Source of the DNA: Mangrovihabitans endophyticus
Lineage (GTDB): Bacteria > Actinomycetota > Actinomycetes > Mycobacteriales > Micromonosporaceae
Length of the DNA stretch: 64,000 nucleotides
Reading direction: 5' to 3'
NCBI RefSeq assembly: GCF_014646155.1
Contig: NZ_BMMX01000002.1
Location: 62,001-126,000, forward strand
Part shown: piece by piece, positions 55,426 through 64,000 of the stretch
Layout of the letters: each line of letters opens with the position of its first letter
How positions within the stretch are numbered: position 1 is the stretch's first letter
Notes under the pieces: generated by a model
Database searches by the model: none
Seen by the model: only the letters and a program-made list of their open reading frames with translations
What the model was told of the DNA's origin: nothing
Position numbers and translations under genes: made by a program

Positions 55426-56775
55426 TCAGAAGGTGGCGACCGCGGCGTGGCGGTCCGGGTGGGCCGAGGCGCCGATGAAGTTCTCGACCTTCAGGTTTTC
55501 GGTGTTGCTGCTGGCCAGGGCGTGGTGGAAGTACTCCGGCCGGTTGTCACCCCAGACGACCTCGCAATTGCGCAGCGTGACGTTGCTGGCGCGGTCGATG
55601 TAGAAGCCCGAGGTGGGTGCCTCGAAGATCGGGTCGGCGCCGGAGGAGGGTCGGCGGTCGTAGCGGCCGCCGGGCTGGTTCGACCACTTGTCGAGCTCGA
55701 TGCGGACATTGTCCAGCAGGACGCCGTCGATGACACCGTCCTGGATGCCGCTGATGTAGGCCCCGTTCTCGGAGCGGGCGAGGATGTTGACGAAGCGGAC
55801 GTTGCGGATGCGGCCCACGTCGTTGTGCCACGGTTCCACCGAGACGTAGATCGGCTCGCCCCTCCCCCACCACTTGTCGTCGAAGATCCGGGTCTCGACG
55901 ACGATGTTGGAGAACAGGATGTTCTCGAACAGCGAGTCCTGTCCGCAGTTGACCGACAGACCACGGTGGCTGCGCTGGATGACGCAGTTGTCGAAGACGA
56001 CGTTGCGGATCGGTGCGATGGCGTCGACGCCGACTACCAGGGCGCTTGAGGTGGTGACGAGCACGCAGTTGGTGACGGTGATGTTCTCGCACGGGCCGTG
56101 CTCGGGGAACTCCTCGCAGGTCTTGAGCGAGATGGCGTCGTCGCCGCAGGAGATGTAGCAGTCGCTGATCCGGGCGTTGCGGCACCGGTCCAGGTCGATG
56201 CCGTCGCAGTTCGGGTACTTCAGGTCGCCGTCGATCCGGATGCCGTGGATGACGATGTCCTCGCAGCCGGTCAGCCGCAACGTCCACAGTGCCCCGTCGC
56301 GCCACGTCGTGTCCCGCAGGGTGACGTCGGTGCAGCCGATCAGGAACATGGTGAACGGGCGGGCGTTCGGGCACTGATAGATCGGCCCGAGGTCCTTCTC
56401 GATGAAGTGCCGGCCGGCGCCGTCGATCACCCCGGCTCCGGTGATGGCGATGTGGTGCGCGTCGCGGGCGGAGATGAACATGCCGCTGGCCTGGGTGTCG
56501 TCGCGGACGACGCCGGACGACAGCGCGCTCACCACGAACCGGTCGGTGTAGTCGTCCCAGTCGCCGCTCGCCTGCAGGACCGCTCCCCGCTCCACGTGCA
56601 GCTCGACGTAGGAGCGTAACTGAATCGTGCCGGCCAGGAACACGTGCCCGGCCGGGATCAGCACCGTGCCGCCGCCGGAGCTGGCGCAGGCGTCGATCGC
56701 CACCTGGATCGCCGCCGCGTCGTTGGTCTTGCCGTCGCCGACCGCGCCGTAGTCGCGGATGTCATAGGTGGCCAT
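55426..56775 (-). CDS. GH28-family (polygalacturonase-like) glycosidase
   Basis: This 449-residue right-handed beta-helix protein has the GH28 core motifs NCDGIDLD (about 189-196) and CGDDAISLK (210-218). The usual GHG is replaced by SHRGLSVNCG, and the RIK-like element is unclear, so its linkage specificity may be unusual (for example a rhamnogalacturonan- or uronic-acid-containing oligosaccharide). No signal peptide is present, so it is intracellular, working on imported oligosaccharides. It sits between the ABC permeases and the beta-mannosidase. Substrate inference: a plant pectin-type or mannose/uronate-containing sugar. Confidence 0.85.
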   Translation of the reverse strand: MATYDIRDYGAVGDGKTNDAAAIQVAIDACASSGGGTVLIPAGHVFLAGTIQLRSYVELHVERGAVLQASGDWDDYTDRFVVSALSSGVVRDDTQASGMFISARDAHHIAITGAGVIDGAGRHFIEKDLGPIYQCPNARPFTMFLIGCTDVTLRDTTWRDGALWTLRLTGCEDIVIHGIRIDGDLKYPNCDGIDLDRCRNARISDCYISCGDDAISLKTCEEFPEHGPCENITVTNCVLVTTSSALVVGVDAIAPIRNVVFDNCVIQRSHRGLSVNCGQDSLFENILFSNIVVETRIFDDKWWGRGEPIYVSVEPWHNDVGRIRNVRFVNILARSENGAYISGIQDGVIDGVLLDNVRIELDKWSNQPGGRYDRRPSSGADPIFEAPTSGFYIDRASNVTLRNCEVVWGDNRPEYFHHALASSNTENLKVENFIGASAHPDRHAAVATF

Positions 56776-56799
56776 GTCGTCCCTTCGGTAGAGGTGGGG

Positions 56800-57639
56800 C
56801 TAGCTTTTGACGGCGCCTTCGAGCAGCGCCGATTCCATCCGTCGTTGAAGCAGGATGTAGACCAGATAGACCGGGATCATGGTGATCAGGGCGCCGGCCA
56901 GCAGCACTCCGTACTCGGTGTTGGTCTGGGAAACGAGGTTGGGCAGTGCCACCTGGACGGTCCGCACGGCCGGGTCGGGCCCGCCCAGGATCAAGGCGAA
57001 CAGATATTCGTTCCAAAAGCTGAGGAAGTTGAGGATCGCGATGGTGATGATGCCGGGCATGGTCAGCGGGAGATAGATGCGCAGCAGGATCCTGATCCGG
57101 CCGGCGCCGTCCATCACCGCGCTTTCCTCCAGATCGGACGGGATGGCCCGCATGAACTGGGTGAGCAGGATGACGGACAACGGCAGGGCGCCGGCCGGAA
57201 GGAAGATGATCAGGAACGCGCGTGTCTGGAAGAGTTGCAGATGGATCGCGAGCAAGACGGTCGGCACCAGAGCGGCGAAGCTGGGGATCAGGAATCCCAG
57301 CGCGAAGAAGCGTTCACACCAGGCGGCGATGCGGCCGCGGCTGCGGGCGAGGGCGTACGACGCGGGAATGGCCAGGGCCAGGGTGAGCAGTTCGGCCGAC
57401 ACGGTGATGAAGGTCGAGTTCCACAGCGCCCGGCCGAGCTCGACCCGCTGGAACGCGTCAACGAAGTGGCTCACCGACAGCGATGACGGCGGGCTCAACG
57501 GCGAGTTGAAGATGGCCAGGTTGTCCTTGAACGCCGACACGATGATGAAATAGAGCGGGAATACGAGCAGGAGCGCGTAGAACCATGCCAGCCCGTGCGC
57601 CAGGGGCGCGGCCCGGTCCCGGATGCCTTTCTTTGCCAT
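56800..57639 (-). CDS. ABC sugar transporter permease (MalG-like)
   Basis: This 279-residue permease has six helices and the EAA loop (EESAVMDGAGRIRILLRIYL) that contacts the ATPase. It pairs with the MalF-like permease encoded just upstream (13 bp). No ATP-binding subunit gene is present, so a shared MsiK-type ATPase is likely used. Confidence 0.93.
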   Translation of the reverse strand: MAKKGIRDRAAPLAHGLAWFYALLLVFPLYFIIVSAFKDNLAIFNSPLSPPSSLSVSHFVDAFQRVELGRALWNSTFITVSAELLTLALAIPASYALARSRGRIAAWCERFFALGFLIPSFAALVPTVLLAIHLQLFQTRAFLIIFLPAGALPLSVILLTQFMRAIPSDLEESAVMDGAGRIRILLRIYLPLTMPGIITIAILNFLSFWNEYLFALILGGPDPAVRTVQVALPNLVSQTNTEYGVLLAGALITMIPVYLVYILLQRRMESALLEGAVKS

Positions 57640-57652
57640 GGTGGTCTCCCGA

Positions 57653-58612
57653 TCAGTAGCGCTGGCGGAAAAGGGAACGGATGCCTGCCATGCCCACCAC
57701 TCCGACGAAGAACAGCAACACGCCGGTCGCCTGGCTGTAGCCGACCTCTGACTGGGTGAAGGCCTTGTCGTAGATGAGGAAGGAGAGCGTGGTCGACGCG
57801 TTGCCCGGTCCGCCGCCGGTGAGTAGCAGCACCGACCCGGCGGAGCTGAACAGCACCCACAGGAACTGCAGCATGGCGAGTACGCCGAAGTAGTCCTCGG
57901 TCATCGGGAAGGCGATGCGCCACATCCGGCGCCAGTGTCCTGCCCCGTCGATGCGCGCCGCCTCGTAGACCTCGCGGGATATCGACGACAGGCGGGCGCT
58001 GAACAGGATGGCGGTGAAGCCGATGCCGCTCCACAGGTCGACGGCGATCACCGATGGCAGGGCTGTCGCCTCGTTGGCCAGCCAGGGCCGGGTCAGCGAG
58101 TCCAGGTGCAGCAGGTCGAGCAGTCCGTTGAGGGCGCCACTGGGCGCGAACACCGCCAGGAAGACCATTGCCTTGGCGGACAGCGACACCAGGGCCGGGG
58201 TGAAGAGGATGACCCGCAGGAGGTGATGGCCGCGCGGTTCCAGGGTGAGGTAGTAGCCCAGCATGAAGGCGAGCGGGATCATCACCGGGATGACGACGCC
58301 GATCTGGATGAGGCTGTTCTTGGCCGCCGTCCAGAAGACCGGGTCGTGCAGGATTTTGGTGAAGTTGTCGAGGCCGACGAAGGTGCTGGGCGACAGCAGG
58401 CCTTCCCAGTCCAGCAACGCGATGTAGAAGACCGCACCGAGCGGCCCGATGGTGAAGACGGCGTACCAGAGGACGGCCGGCGTGGCCAGGAGGACGAGCA
58501 GTTTGTCGCGCCGGGTACGCCGTCCACCGGCAGGCGTGGTGGCCGGCTTGTCAGAGGTGCCGGCGCCGGGTTCGTCGACGAACCCGTGCGCCGCGTGAGG
58601 CGTCGTTGTCAT
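57653..58612 (-). CDS. ABC sugar transporter permease (MalF-like)
   Basis: This 319-residue permease has a Lys/Arg/Thr/Pro-rich cytosolic start, six helices and the EAA loop (YEAARIDGAGHWRRMWRIAF). GAGG ahead of the ATG at 58612 decides the start; an upstream in-frame start runs into the solute-binding gene. It lies 22 bp after the binding-protein gene and forms the membrane channel with the MalG-like partner. Confidence 0.93.
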   Translation of the reverse strand: MTTTPHAAHGFVDEPGAGTSDKPATTPAGGRRTRRDKLLVLLATPAVLWYAVFTIGPLGAVFYIALLDWEGLLSPSTFVGLDNFTKILHDPVFWTAAKNSLIQIGVVIPVMIPLAFMLGYYLTLEPRGHHLLRVILFTPALVSLSAKAMVFLAVFAPSGALNGLLDLLHLDSLTRPWLANEATALPSVIAVDLWSGIGFTAILFSARLSSISREVYEAARIDGAGHWRRMWRIAFPMTEDYFGVLAMLQFLWVLFSSAGSVLLLTGGGPGNASTTLSFLIYDKAFTQSEVGYSQATGVLLFFVGVVGMAGIRSLFRQRY

Positions 58613-58634
58613 CCGTCCGTCCTCTGTCCGCCGG

Positions 58635-59900
58635 TCAGGAGTAGAGCTGGTCGAGTGACTTGCAGATCTTGTTCGCGTCATTGCCCTTGATGAAGGCGCT
58701 GCTGGTCGCCCGGATCATCGGGTCGGCCACCTTGCCCGGCACCACGGTGTCCGGCATCAGCGCGTACTTCACCTTGCTGTCGAGTTCCGTGACGGCGGTC
58801 TTCATCAGGGCGTTCTTGGCCTGGACGTCTCCGCTGCTGACGCCGGCGGTGACGGTGTTCGCCTCGGCCGCGAAACGGTCGACCACGGCGGGGTCGTAGA
58901 AGGCGGTCACGAACTCCTTGACGGCATCGATCTTCTTCTTGCCGTTGCGGGACACCCAGAAGCCGGAACCGGTGAAGCCCCGGTACGCCGTCGGTTCCGC
59001 GTACGTGCCACCGGCCGGGACCGGCAGCCCACCGAGCTGGATGTTCGGCACCAAGGCGGCCGGCGCCGGCGCGAAGGCCCAGGATCCGGCCGACATCACT
59101 GCCGACTTACCCGCGAAGAAGCTGGCGTTCATCTGGTCGGCGGTGAGCCCTTCGACGTCGTCGGCGAACACCCCGGCGTCCCGCAGCCGGGTGAACAGTT
59201 GAATGCCGCGCATCGCGGCGGGGCTGTCGCAGTAGCCGCCCTTGGCGTAGACCGTGCGGGCCTCGTCGGCGGTCATGTAGGACTGGGCGATCTGCAGGAA
59301 GAGCTTCTGCCCGGACCAGTCCTTACCGCCCACCACGAGCGGGCCGATGCCTGCCGCGCGCAGCTTGCCCGCGGCGGCGATGAGATCGTCGGTGGTCTTC
59401 GGGATGTCGGTGACGCCGGCCTTGGCCAGCAGCTCGGTGTTGTACCAGACCGGCCAGACGAAACCGACGTACGGGAAGCCTTGCACCTTGCCGTCGGCGT
59501 CCTTCCACTCGGCGAGCGCCTCGGGCTTGATCTTGCTGGTCAGGCCCCAGGTGTCGAGGTATTCCGAGGCCGGGACGACTTCGCCGTTCTTGACCCAGTC
59601 GTTGGTCTTCTCGGCGAGGTTGACGATGGCGACGTCGGGTTCCTTGTTCGCCGCGAACGAGGTGTCGAAGGTGTCGGCGAGCGTCTCGCCGCCCTCGATG
59701 ACCTTGACGTTGATTCCCTTGCTGCCCAACTGGGTGACCACATCGTTGAGGATCTTGCCCTCGGGGTCCGAGGCGTGCCAGATCGACATGACGGTGATGC
59801 TCTTGCTGTCGCTGTCGCCGCCGGACCCGCCGCCGCAGCCGGCCGTCACCAGGCACGCCGCGGTCAGGGCAGCGCCTATCCCCAGAATTTTCTTGCGCAT
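58635..59900 (-). CDS. Sugar ABC transporter substrate-binding lipoprotein
   Basis: This 421-residue family-1 extracellular binding protein has a lipobox (VTAGC, acylated Cys22) and the layout of sugar-binding proteins (SIWHASDPEGK, FPYVGFVWPVWYN, AGSWAFAPAP). It captures an oligosaccharide outside the cell and passes it to the two permeases. It is the first gene of the operon, with a sigma-A-like promoter and a LacI-type operator upstream. The sugar is not evident; the operon enzymes suggest a beta-mannosyl- and uronate-containing oligosaccharide. Confidence 0.94.
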   Translation of the reverse strand: MRKKILGIGAALTAACLVTAGCGGGSGGDSDSKSITVMSIWHASDPEGKILNDVVTQLGSKGINVKVIEGGETLADTFDTSFAANKEPDVAIVNLAEKTNDWVKNGEVVPASEYLDTWGLTSKIKPEALAEWKDADGKVQGFPYVGFVWPVWYNTELLAKAGVTDIPKTTDDLIAAAGKLRAAGIGPLVVGGKDWSGQKLFLQIAQSYMTADEARTVYAKGGYCDSPAAMRGIQLFTRLRDAGVFADDVEGLTADQMNASFFAGKSAVMSAGSWAFAPAPAALVPNIQLGGLPVPAGGTYAEPTAYRGFTGSGFWVSRNGKKKIDAVKEFVTAFYDPAVVDRFAAEANTVTAGVSSGDVQAKNALMKTAVTELDSKVKYALMPDTVVPGKVADPMIRATSSAFIKGNDANKICKSLDQLYS

Positions 59901-59976
59901 GGATTCGCTCCTCGGACTCGCCGTTCTCGAGGAGTGGCCGGCCTCAGTTGTGGGAGCCGGTGCACTCGTTGCCGCC

Positions 59977-60005
59977 ACGTTAAGCGCGCATGACAACGAT
60001 GTCAA
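59977..60005 (-). promoter_or_regulatory. Sugar-operon promoter with LacI-type operator
   Basis: On the minus strand TTGACA (60005-60000) and TAACGT (59982-59977) have 17-bp spacing. TGACAACGATGTCA (59991-60004) is a near-perfect CG-centred palindrome that overlaps the -35. The divergent LacI-family protein is the likely repressor. A second palindrome TAACCGGTTA lies at 60007-60016, adjoining the -35. Confidence 0.7.
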
Positions 60006-60097
60006 CTAACCGGTTAAGTAATTTCTGTGGGACATTTTGGCTGTTCAGACAGCACTTAGACCGAATATTGCCACGAGCTAGTCGATCAGCTAGCCTT

Positions 60098-60152
60098 CAT
60101 CAAGTAATTTACTTGATGGGTATGACTTATGGTTAAGCATTCCATCAAGTAC
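60098..60152. promoter_or_regulatory. Three-half-site operator upstream of the LacI-family gene
   Basis: CATCAAGTAA (60098-60107), TTACTTGATG (60109-60118) and CATCAAGTAC (60143-60152) form a perfect inverted repeat with a one-base centre plus a third half-site inverted to the middle one. This could be a second operator set for the LacI-type protein or the site of another regulator. Confidence 0.5.
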
Positions 60153-60232
60153 GGGGCCGGACGAGATGCCGTCGCGGCACCTGCAGGATGATGAGTCCAC
60201 ACCCGACAGCCCAGAGGACAGGGAAACAAGCA

Positions 60233-61342
60233 ATGGTTGACGATCGGTCCGCACCGAAGGCGGGCGCGGGGGGCAAGCGGCTCACGATCGCCGACATCGC
60301 CGCCCGCGCCGGGCTTTCGAAGGTGTCGGTCTCCTATGCCCTCAACGGTCGCCCCGGGGTGTCCGCCACCACCCGCGGCCGCGTGCTGGCGATCGCCCGG
60401 GAGATGGGGTGGAGTCCGAACAGCGCCGCCCGCGCGCTCTCCGCCTCGCGCAGCGGGATCATCGGGCTGGTGCTGGGCCGCTCCCCGCGCCTGCTCGGGG
60501 TCGAGCCGTTCTACATGGAGCTGATCGGCGGCGTGGAGAGCGTGCTCACCGAGTCGTCGGCCGCCCTGCTGCTCAAGGTCGTTCCCGACCCCGGCGACGA
60601 GGCGCGCATCTACCGTGAGTGGTGGAACAGCCGCCGGGTGGACGGTGTCATCGTCACCGATGTCCGCACCGGCGACGACCGTCTGGCAGCGCTGGCCGAC
60701 ATCGGTATGCCCGCGGTCGTCATCGGCAGTTCACCGACGTTCGCGACTGACTTCGCCACCAGCACGTTGTGGACGGACGACGTCCGGCCGATGGAAGCCG
60801 TGGTGCGCTACCTGGCCGGGCTCGGCCATCGACGGCTGGCCCGGGTGTCCGGTCCGCCGACACTGGCGCACTGCGCCGAACGGACCGACGTCTTCCGCCG
60901 CACCGCGGCCGGCCTCGGGCTGGAACCGACCCTGGTCATCGAGGCCGACTTCACCGGTGAGAAGGGCGCCCAGGCCACCCGGGAAGCCCTGCTGGCCCGT
61001 GAGCGGCCCACCGCCATCATCTTCGACAACGACGTGATGGCGGTGGCCGCCGTCGGGGTGGCCGGCGAAATGGGCATCTCCGTGCCGCGTGACCTCTCCC
61101 TGATCGCCTGGAACGACTCGGCGCTCTGCACCCTGACGCATCCTCCGCTGTCCGCGATGAGCCGCGACATCCCCGCCATCGGCGCCGACGCGGCCCGGCT
61201 GCTGCTCGACGGCATGACCGGTGCCGCGCCGGTCGCCCGGGAAACCCCGCCCTACATCCTCACGCCGCGTGGCACGACCGCTCCCGCGCCGACGGAACCC
61301 CCGCCGTCTGGTGGGGTTCGACGGTGGGATTCGGACGGGTGA
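60233..61342 (+). CDS. LacI-family transcriptional regulator
   Basis: This 369-residue repressor has the LacI helix-turn-helix (TIADIAARAGLSKVSVSYAL; hinge NSAARALSASRSG) and a periplasmic-binding-protein-like effector domain (FMEL..GGVESVL; IIFDNDVMAVAAVG; DLSLIAWNDSA). It is divergent from the sugar operon and probably represses it until a sugar binds. An earlier ATG at 60188 is possible; the one at 60233 has a better-spaced GA-rich site and matches the family length. Confidence 0.92.
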   Translation: MVDDRSAPKAGAGGKRLTIADIAARAGLSKVSVSYALNGRPGVSATTRGRVLAIAREMGWSPNSAARALSASRSGIIGLVLGRSPRLLGVEPFYMELIGGVESVLTESSAALLLKVVPDPGDEARIYREWWNSRRVDGVIVTDVRTGDDRLAALADIGMPAVVIGSSPTFATDFATSTLWTDDVRPMEAVVRYLAGLGHRRLARVSGPPTLAHCAERTDVFRRTAAGLGLEPTLVIEADFTGEKGAQATREALLARERPTAIIFDNDVMAVAAVGVAGEMGISVPRDLSLIAWNDSALCTLTHPPLSAMSRDIPAIGADAARLLLDGMTGAAPVARETPPYILTPRGTTAPAPTEPPPSGGVRRWDSDG

Positions 61343-61364
61343 GCCGTCTTTGTCAACCGGGTGT

Positions 61365-62768
61365 TCATCCTGGCCCGTCCACGACGGTGAGGATGCCCGC
61401 GGCGGTGAACAGGGCGTCAACCAGGCCGGTCGGTGGCAACAGCACGGTGGTACCGGGCAGCAACATCTCGAAGAGGGCGGCCTTGGCCAGCTCGAACAAG
61501 ACATCCTGGATCAGGATCGCTGCCGCCTCCGCAAGCCAGGAGGCGTCCCGATAGGAGGAAGGCGGGGGCGTCTGCGCGCTGCGGTCCTCCGGACGGCCGT
61601 CTGTCGGGCGGCCTTTCCACGCTTCGGCGGCTGCCCGGAGGACGGCCTGATCGGTCCGGTCGCGGAGGCGTGACGTGAGTTCGCGGCGCTCTTGATCGTC
61701 GCGGACGGTCACGACCCGGCCCAAGTCCAACCGCATCGACTTGAGCTTGACGGGATCCGCCGCCAAGGCGCGCCCCGCAGCAATCGCGAGGTCCGAAATC
61801 CTGCCGGGCGGCTCCGGCGCGGGGTGGTCCCGCCGGCCGTCCGGTGGTGAAGGCGATTCATAGGTAGGGCCGTCCGGCCCACGGGCGTCCACCGTGTCCC
61901 GGACGGGATCGGATGCTGCACGAGATGAGGAGGTATCCGGCCTGGCTGTACCCGGCGAAGTGCCGGGCCGCTGTGAAGGGGCGTCGGACGGCTCGGTCAG
62001 CATGTCCCGGGCTCCCCGGCAGTGGACCAGGAACCGCTTCCAGTCTTGCTCGCGCGTCGCGGGCGGTGGGGCCATGACCGGGAGCCGGTCATGGTCCTCG
62101 GTGAGGAAACGGGCAACGAGGTGGGCTGCCTGGCGCATGACTTCAGGGAACTCCGCCGCCTGTGTCGACAAGTCCTGGCCGGCGAAGTTGTCCACCCGCT
62201 GTGCGAAGTCGGCGAATCGGGGATCGCCGCGGGCTAGTTCCAGTGCAGCGTCAACCTGCTGCACGTGCCGGTGAGTACGCTCCGGCAGGATGCTGTCGTC
62301 AGGCAGCGGTATCGGCTCCGGTGCGCGCGGGCCGACACCTTCATACGTCGCCGGAGCCCCCTCGGTGCCGTGGTCGCGTATCGCGTCGGCTGCGTCCCGG
62401 TCGCTGTGGTCGGCCGAACGCCGGCGGACTGCTTCGTCCAAGAGATCGGTGAGAAGATCCACCGGCGGTGCGGCGAGTCCCGGCCTCGTCGTCTCGACCT
62501 TTCCGGTTCTCTCGGCCGCCGGCTTTTCGGCCCTCTCGGCCGCCGGCTCAAGCCCCGTCAGGCGCCTCGCGAACTCTTCCAGCGCCGGGATCATCTGGTC
62601 AGGCGGCAAAGGCGCTGCATCGTGGGGTGGCAATTCATCAGGGAGGTCCGACCCGTCAGTCGGGCTCGCGAAAATCCCGTCGAACACCTCCGGGTGCCAG
62701 CCTGGATCGTCGGGCACGCCGTGGTCATCGGGACGGTCGTCGTCTTCTCGCGGAATGTCGAAGTCCAT
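61365..62768 (-). CDS. Unknown, mostly disordered protein
   Basis: This 467-residue protein is rich in Pro, Asp, Glu, Arg and Ser over most of its length, with two more ordered parts: a helical segment around residues 180-260 (VDAALELARGDPRFADFAQRVD onward) and a C-terminal part with a hydrophobic helix (LAEAAAILIQDVLFELAKAALF, then LLPGTTVLLPPTGLVDALFTAAG) that may sit in or on a membrane. GGAGG precedes the ATG at 62768. It is flanked by the LacI gene (convergent, 22 bp) and an LLM oxidoreductase gene. No domain family is recognised, and the function is open. Confidence 0.65.
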   Translation of the reverse strand: MDFDIPREDDDRPDDHGVPDDPGWHPEVFDGIFASPTDGSDLPDELPPHDAAPLPPDQMIPALEEFARRLTGLEPAAERAEKPAAERTGKVETTRPGLAAPPVDLLTDLLDEAVRRRSADHSDRDAADAIRDHGTEGAPATYEGVGPRAPEPIPLPDDSILPERTHRHVQQVDAALELARGDPRFADFAQRVDNFAGQDLSTQAAEFPEVMRQAAHLVARFLTEDHDRLPVMAPPPATREQDWKRFLVHCRGARDMLTEPSDAPSQRPGTSPGTARPDTSSSRAASDPVRDTVDARGPDGPTYESPSPPDGRRDHPAPEPPGRISDLAIAAGRALAADPVKLKSMRLDLGRVVTVRDDQERRELTSRLRDRTDQAVLRAAAEAWKGRPTDGRPEDRSAQTPPPSSYRDASWLAEAAAILIQDVLFELAKAALFEMLLPGTTVLLPPTGLVDALFTAAGILTVVDGPG

Positions 62769-62889
62769 CCGGGTGTCCTCCGCCGACGGGGACAGGCTCG
62801 TCAGCAATCGTAGGCGCTACGGCAAGCGACCATCTGAGTCCACACGTCGCCGACCTCGGCGCTGGTCACCAACGAGCAACGCGGTCACC

Positions 62890-63684
62890 TCATGACCGTG
62901 ACGCTTGGGCGTTGTGCTCGTCGCGCCAGGCGAGCCAGCGGCGCAGCCCGTCCAGGTTGAAGTCCGGCCCGCGGGTCATCAGGGTGAACATGCCGGCGCC
63001 GCGCTCGCGCAGCCGCGTCCCGACGGTCCACGGGTCGCCGTCGACGAACACCGCACGTTCGATCGTGGCCGGATCTCGCTGCAACTGGTCGCAGTAGCTG
63101 TCGAGCAGACGGGACTTCTCGCTGAAGGCGTCGTCCTCGGCGAAGGTCTGCCAGATGTCGGCGTAGCGGGCCACCAGCCGCAGAGCCTTCGCACCGTCGG
63201 CGGCCACCAGGATCGGCAGCTTGCGGACCGGACCCGGGTTCAGCAGGGTCATGCGGCGTTCGATGCGGTGCAAAGCCTCGCCCAGTTGCTGCACGCGCTG
63301 AGCCGGTGAGCCGAACTCGAAGCCGTACTCCTTGGCCTCCCACTCCCTGAAGCCCGCGCCGAGGCCGAGGATCAACCGGCCGTCGCTGACGTGATCGACC
63401 GTGCGGGCCATGTCGGCCAGCAGATCGGGGTTGCGGTAGGCGACGCAGCTGACCAGGGCGCCGATCGCGGCGTGGCTGGTGGACTCGGCCCACGCGCCGA
63501 GCATGGTCCAGCACTCGAAATGTTTGCCGGACGTGTCCTTGCCCAGGGGGAAGAAGTGGTCCCAGTTGAAGATCGCGTCGGCCCCGAGCGCATCGGCTTG
63601 CGCGGCGGCCCGCCGGATGGCCGCATAGTCGGCCCGCGACGGTGGGATCTGGATCGCGACCCGGATCCTGGCCGGTGTGGTCAT
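62890..63684 (-). CDS. LLM-class (F420-type) oxidoreductase
   Basis: This 264-residue luciferase-like monooxygenase-fold enzyme has the N-terminal barrel strand IQIPPSRADY, NWDHFFPLGKD, and the family hallmark HVSDGRLILGLGAGFRE. In actinomycetes the family mostly uses coenzyme F420 or FMN. The start is ATG at 63684, directly after a GTG that is also in frame. No operon partner is clear; the next gene upstream is only a fragment. The substrate is unknown. Confidence 0.88.
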   Translation of the reverse strand: MTTPARIRVAIQIPPSRADYAAIRRAAAQADALGADAIFNWDHFFPLGKDTSGKHFECWTMLGAWAESTSHAAIGALVSCVAYRNPDLLADMARTVDHVSDGRLILGLGAGFREWEAKEYGFEFGSPAQRVQQLGEALHRIERRMTLLNPGPVRKLPILVAADGAKALRLVARYADIWQTFAEDDAFSEKSRLLDSYCDQLQRDPATIERAVFVDGDPWTVGTRLRERGAGMFTLMTRGPDFNLDGLRRWLAWRDEHNAQASRS

Positions 63685-63838
63685 CACGATCGAGATCTTA
63701 GGCCTGCGGCGTGCCCGACCTGACGGGTCCTCGCGGCACCCGGCCCTGCCGGCCCCTTCGTCATTGCCCGGCCACGACGCGCTGCCGGCAACGGCAAGCC
63801 CACGGTACTGCGACCGGAGCCCGCACGGTTGCCGGCTG

Positions 63839-63967
63839 TTACGAGGGCAGGCGTACGACGCGCTGGAAGTCCCGCAGCGCCCAGGGCCGGCGACCGCGGA
63901 CGGTGAGTTTTCCGCTCAACATGGCACGCGGTTTGCTTACTCGGCTGAACAGCACCAGGTTGAGCAT
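63839..63967 (-). CDS. SCP2-like C-terminal fragment
   Basis: At the window's end the minus strand encodes MLNLVLFSRVSKPRAMLSGK and RPWALRDFQRVVRLPS before a stop, like the end of an SCP2/sterol-carrier-type domain. The frame has a stop codon just upstream (63995-63997), so either this is a short gene starting at the ATG at 63967 or a broken remnant. Confidence 0.35.
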   Translation of the reverse strand: MLNLVLFSRVSKPRAMLSGKLTVRGRRPWALRDFQRVVRLPS

Positions 63968-64000
63968 CGAGCCGGGCTTGTCCCGCCGCCGCGTCTACCT

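Overview
The window is high-GC DNA (about 70% G+C) with many GTG starts, 4-bp ATGA gene overlaps, an ECF41 sigma factor, a fatty acyl-AMP ligase, an F420-type luciferase-like oxidoreductase, KatG, LacI control of sugar operons and many secreted carbohydrate-active enzymes. This points to a filamentous actinomycete, plausibly Micromonosporaceae-like. The genus cannot be fixed from the sequence alone. No rRNA, tRNA, CRISPR array, intact transposase or phage gene was recognised.

Layout. 1-7.6 kb: the end of an arginase/agmatinase-family gene; a secreted TAP-type peptidase with a winged-helix regulator; a HAD phosphatase; a divergent OmpR-type regulator and histidine kinase; a secreted CocE/PepX-type peptidase. 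8.2-9.7 kb: a cobalamin-type radical SAM enzyme. 9.7-20.7 kb: a nine-gene minus-strand operon for an extracellular, probably galactosamine-rich polymer. It encodes an Agd3/PelA-type deacetylase, a PelF-type glycosyltransferase, a polytopic membrane protein, a sugar nucleotidyltransferase, two epimerases, a nucleotide-sugar dehydrogenase and two GH114-type proteins. 21.5-30 kb: a second minus-strand operon joining LuxE-type acyl-protein synthetase, NifU/NifS, two U32 (UbiU/UbiV-like) proteins, an acyl-CoA dehydrogenase, an ACP and a fatty acyl-AMP ligase. A flavin reductase, a 14-TM drug exporter and a CmtR-like sensor follow on the plus strand. I could not match this set to a described pathway.

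33-45 kb is a mosaic of single genes: class II aldolase, ECF41 sigma factor with an NDH-2-like flavoprotein, SDR, DUF167, a LacI-operator-controlled secreted glycosidase, nitroreductase, and an aquaporin-katG pair. It also holds two gene remnants (HAD, Crp/Fnr) beside copies of a short palindromic repeat. 45.8-49.4 kb encodes secreted proteins (GHL15-like, an unknown, an endo-beta-1,2-glucanase-like protein). 49.7-52.8 kb has a CPBP membrane protease and a NarL-type two-component system. 52.9-61.3 kb is a sugar uptake and degradation locus: binding protein, two permeases, GH28, GH2 beta-mannosidase and a divergent LacI regulator. The rest holds a disordered unknown protein, an LLM-family oxidoreductase and an SCP2-like fragment.

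The most notable observations are the Pel/galactosaminogalactan-like operon without recognisable PelD/PelE, the LuxE-NifUS-U32-ACP-FAAL operon, a four-copy MITE-like repeat of about 90 bp, and several well-formed operators that link regulators to targets.
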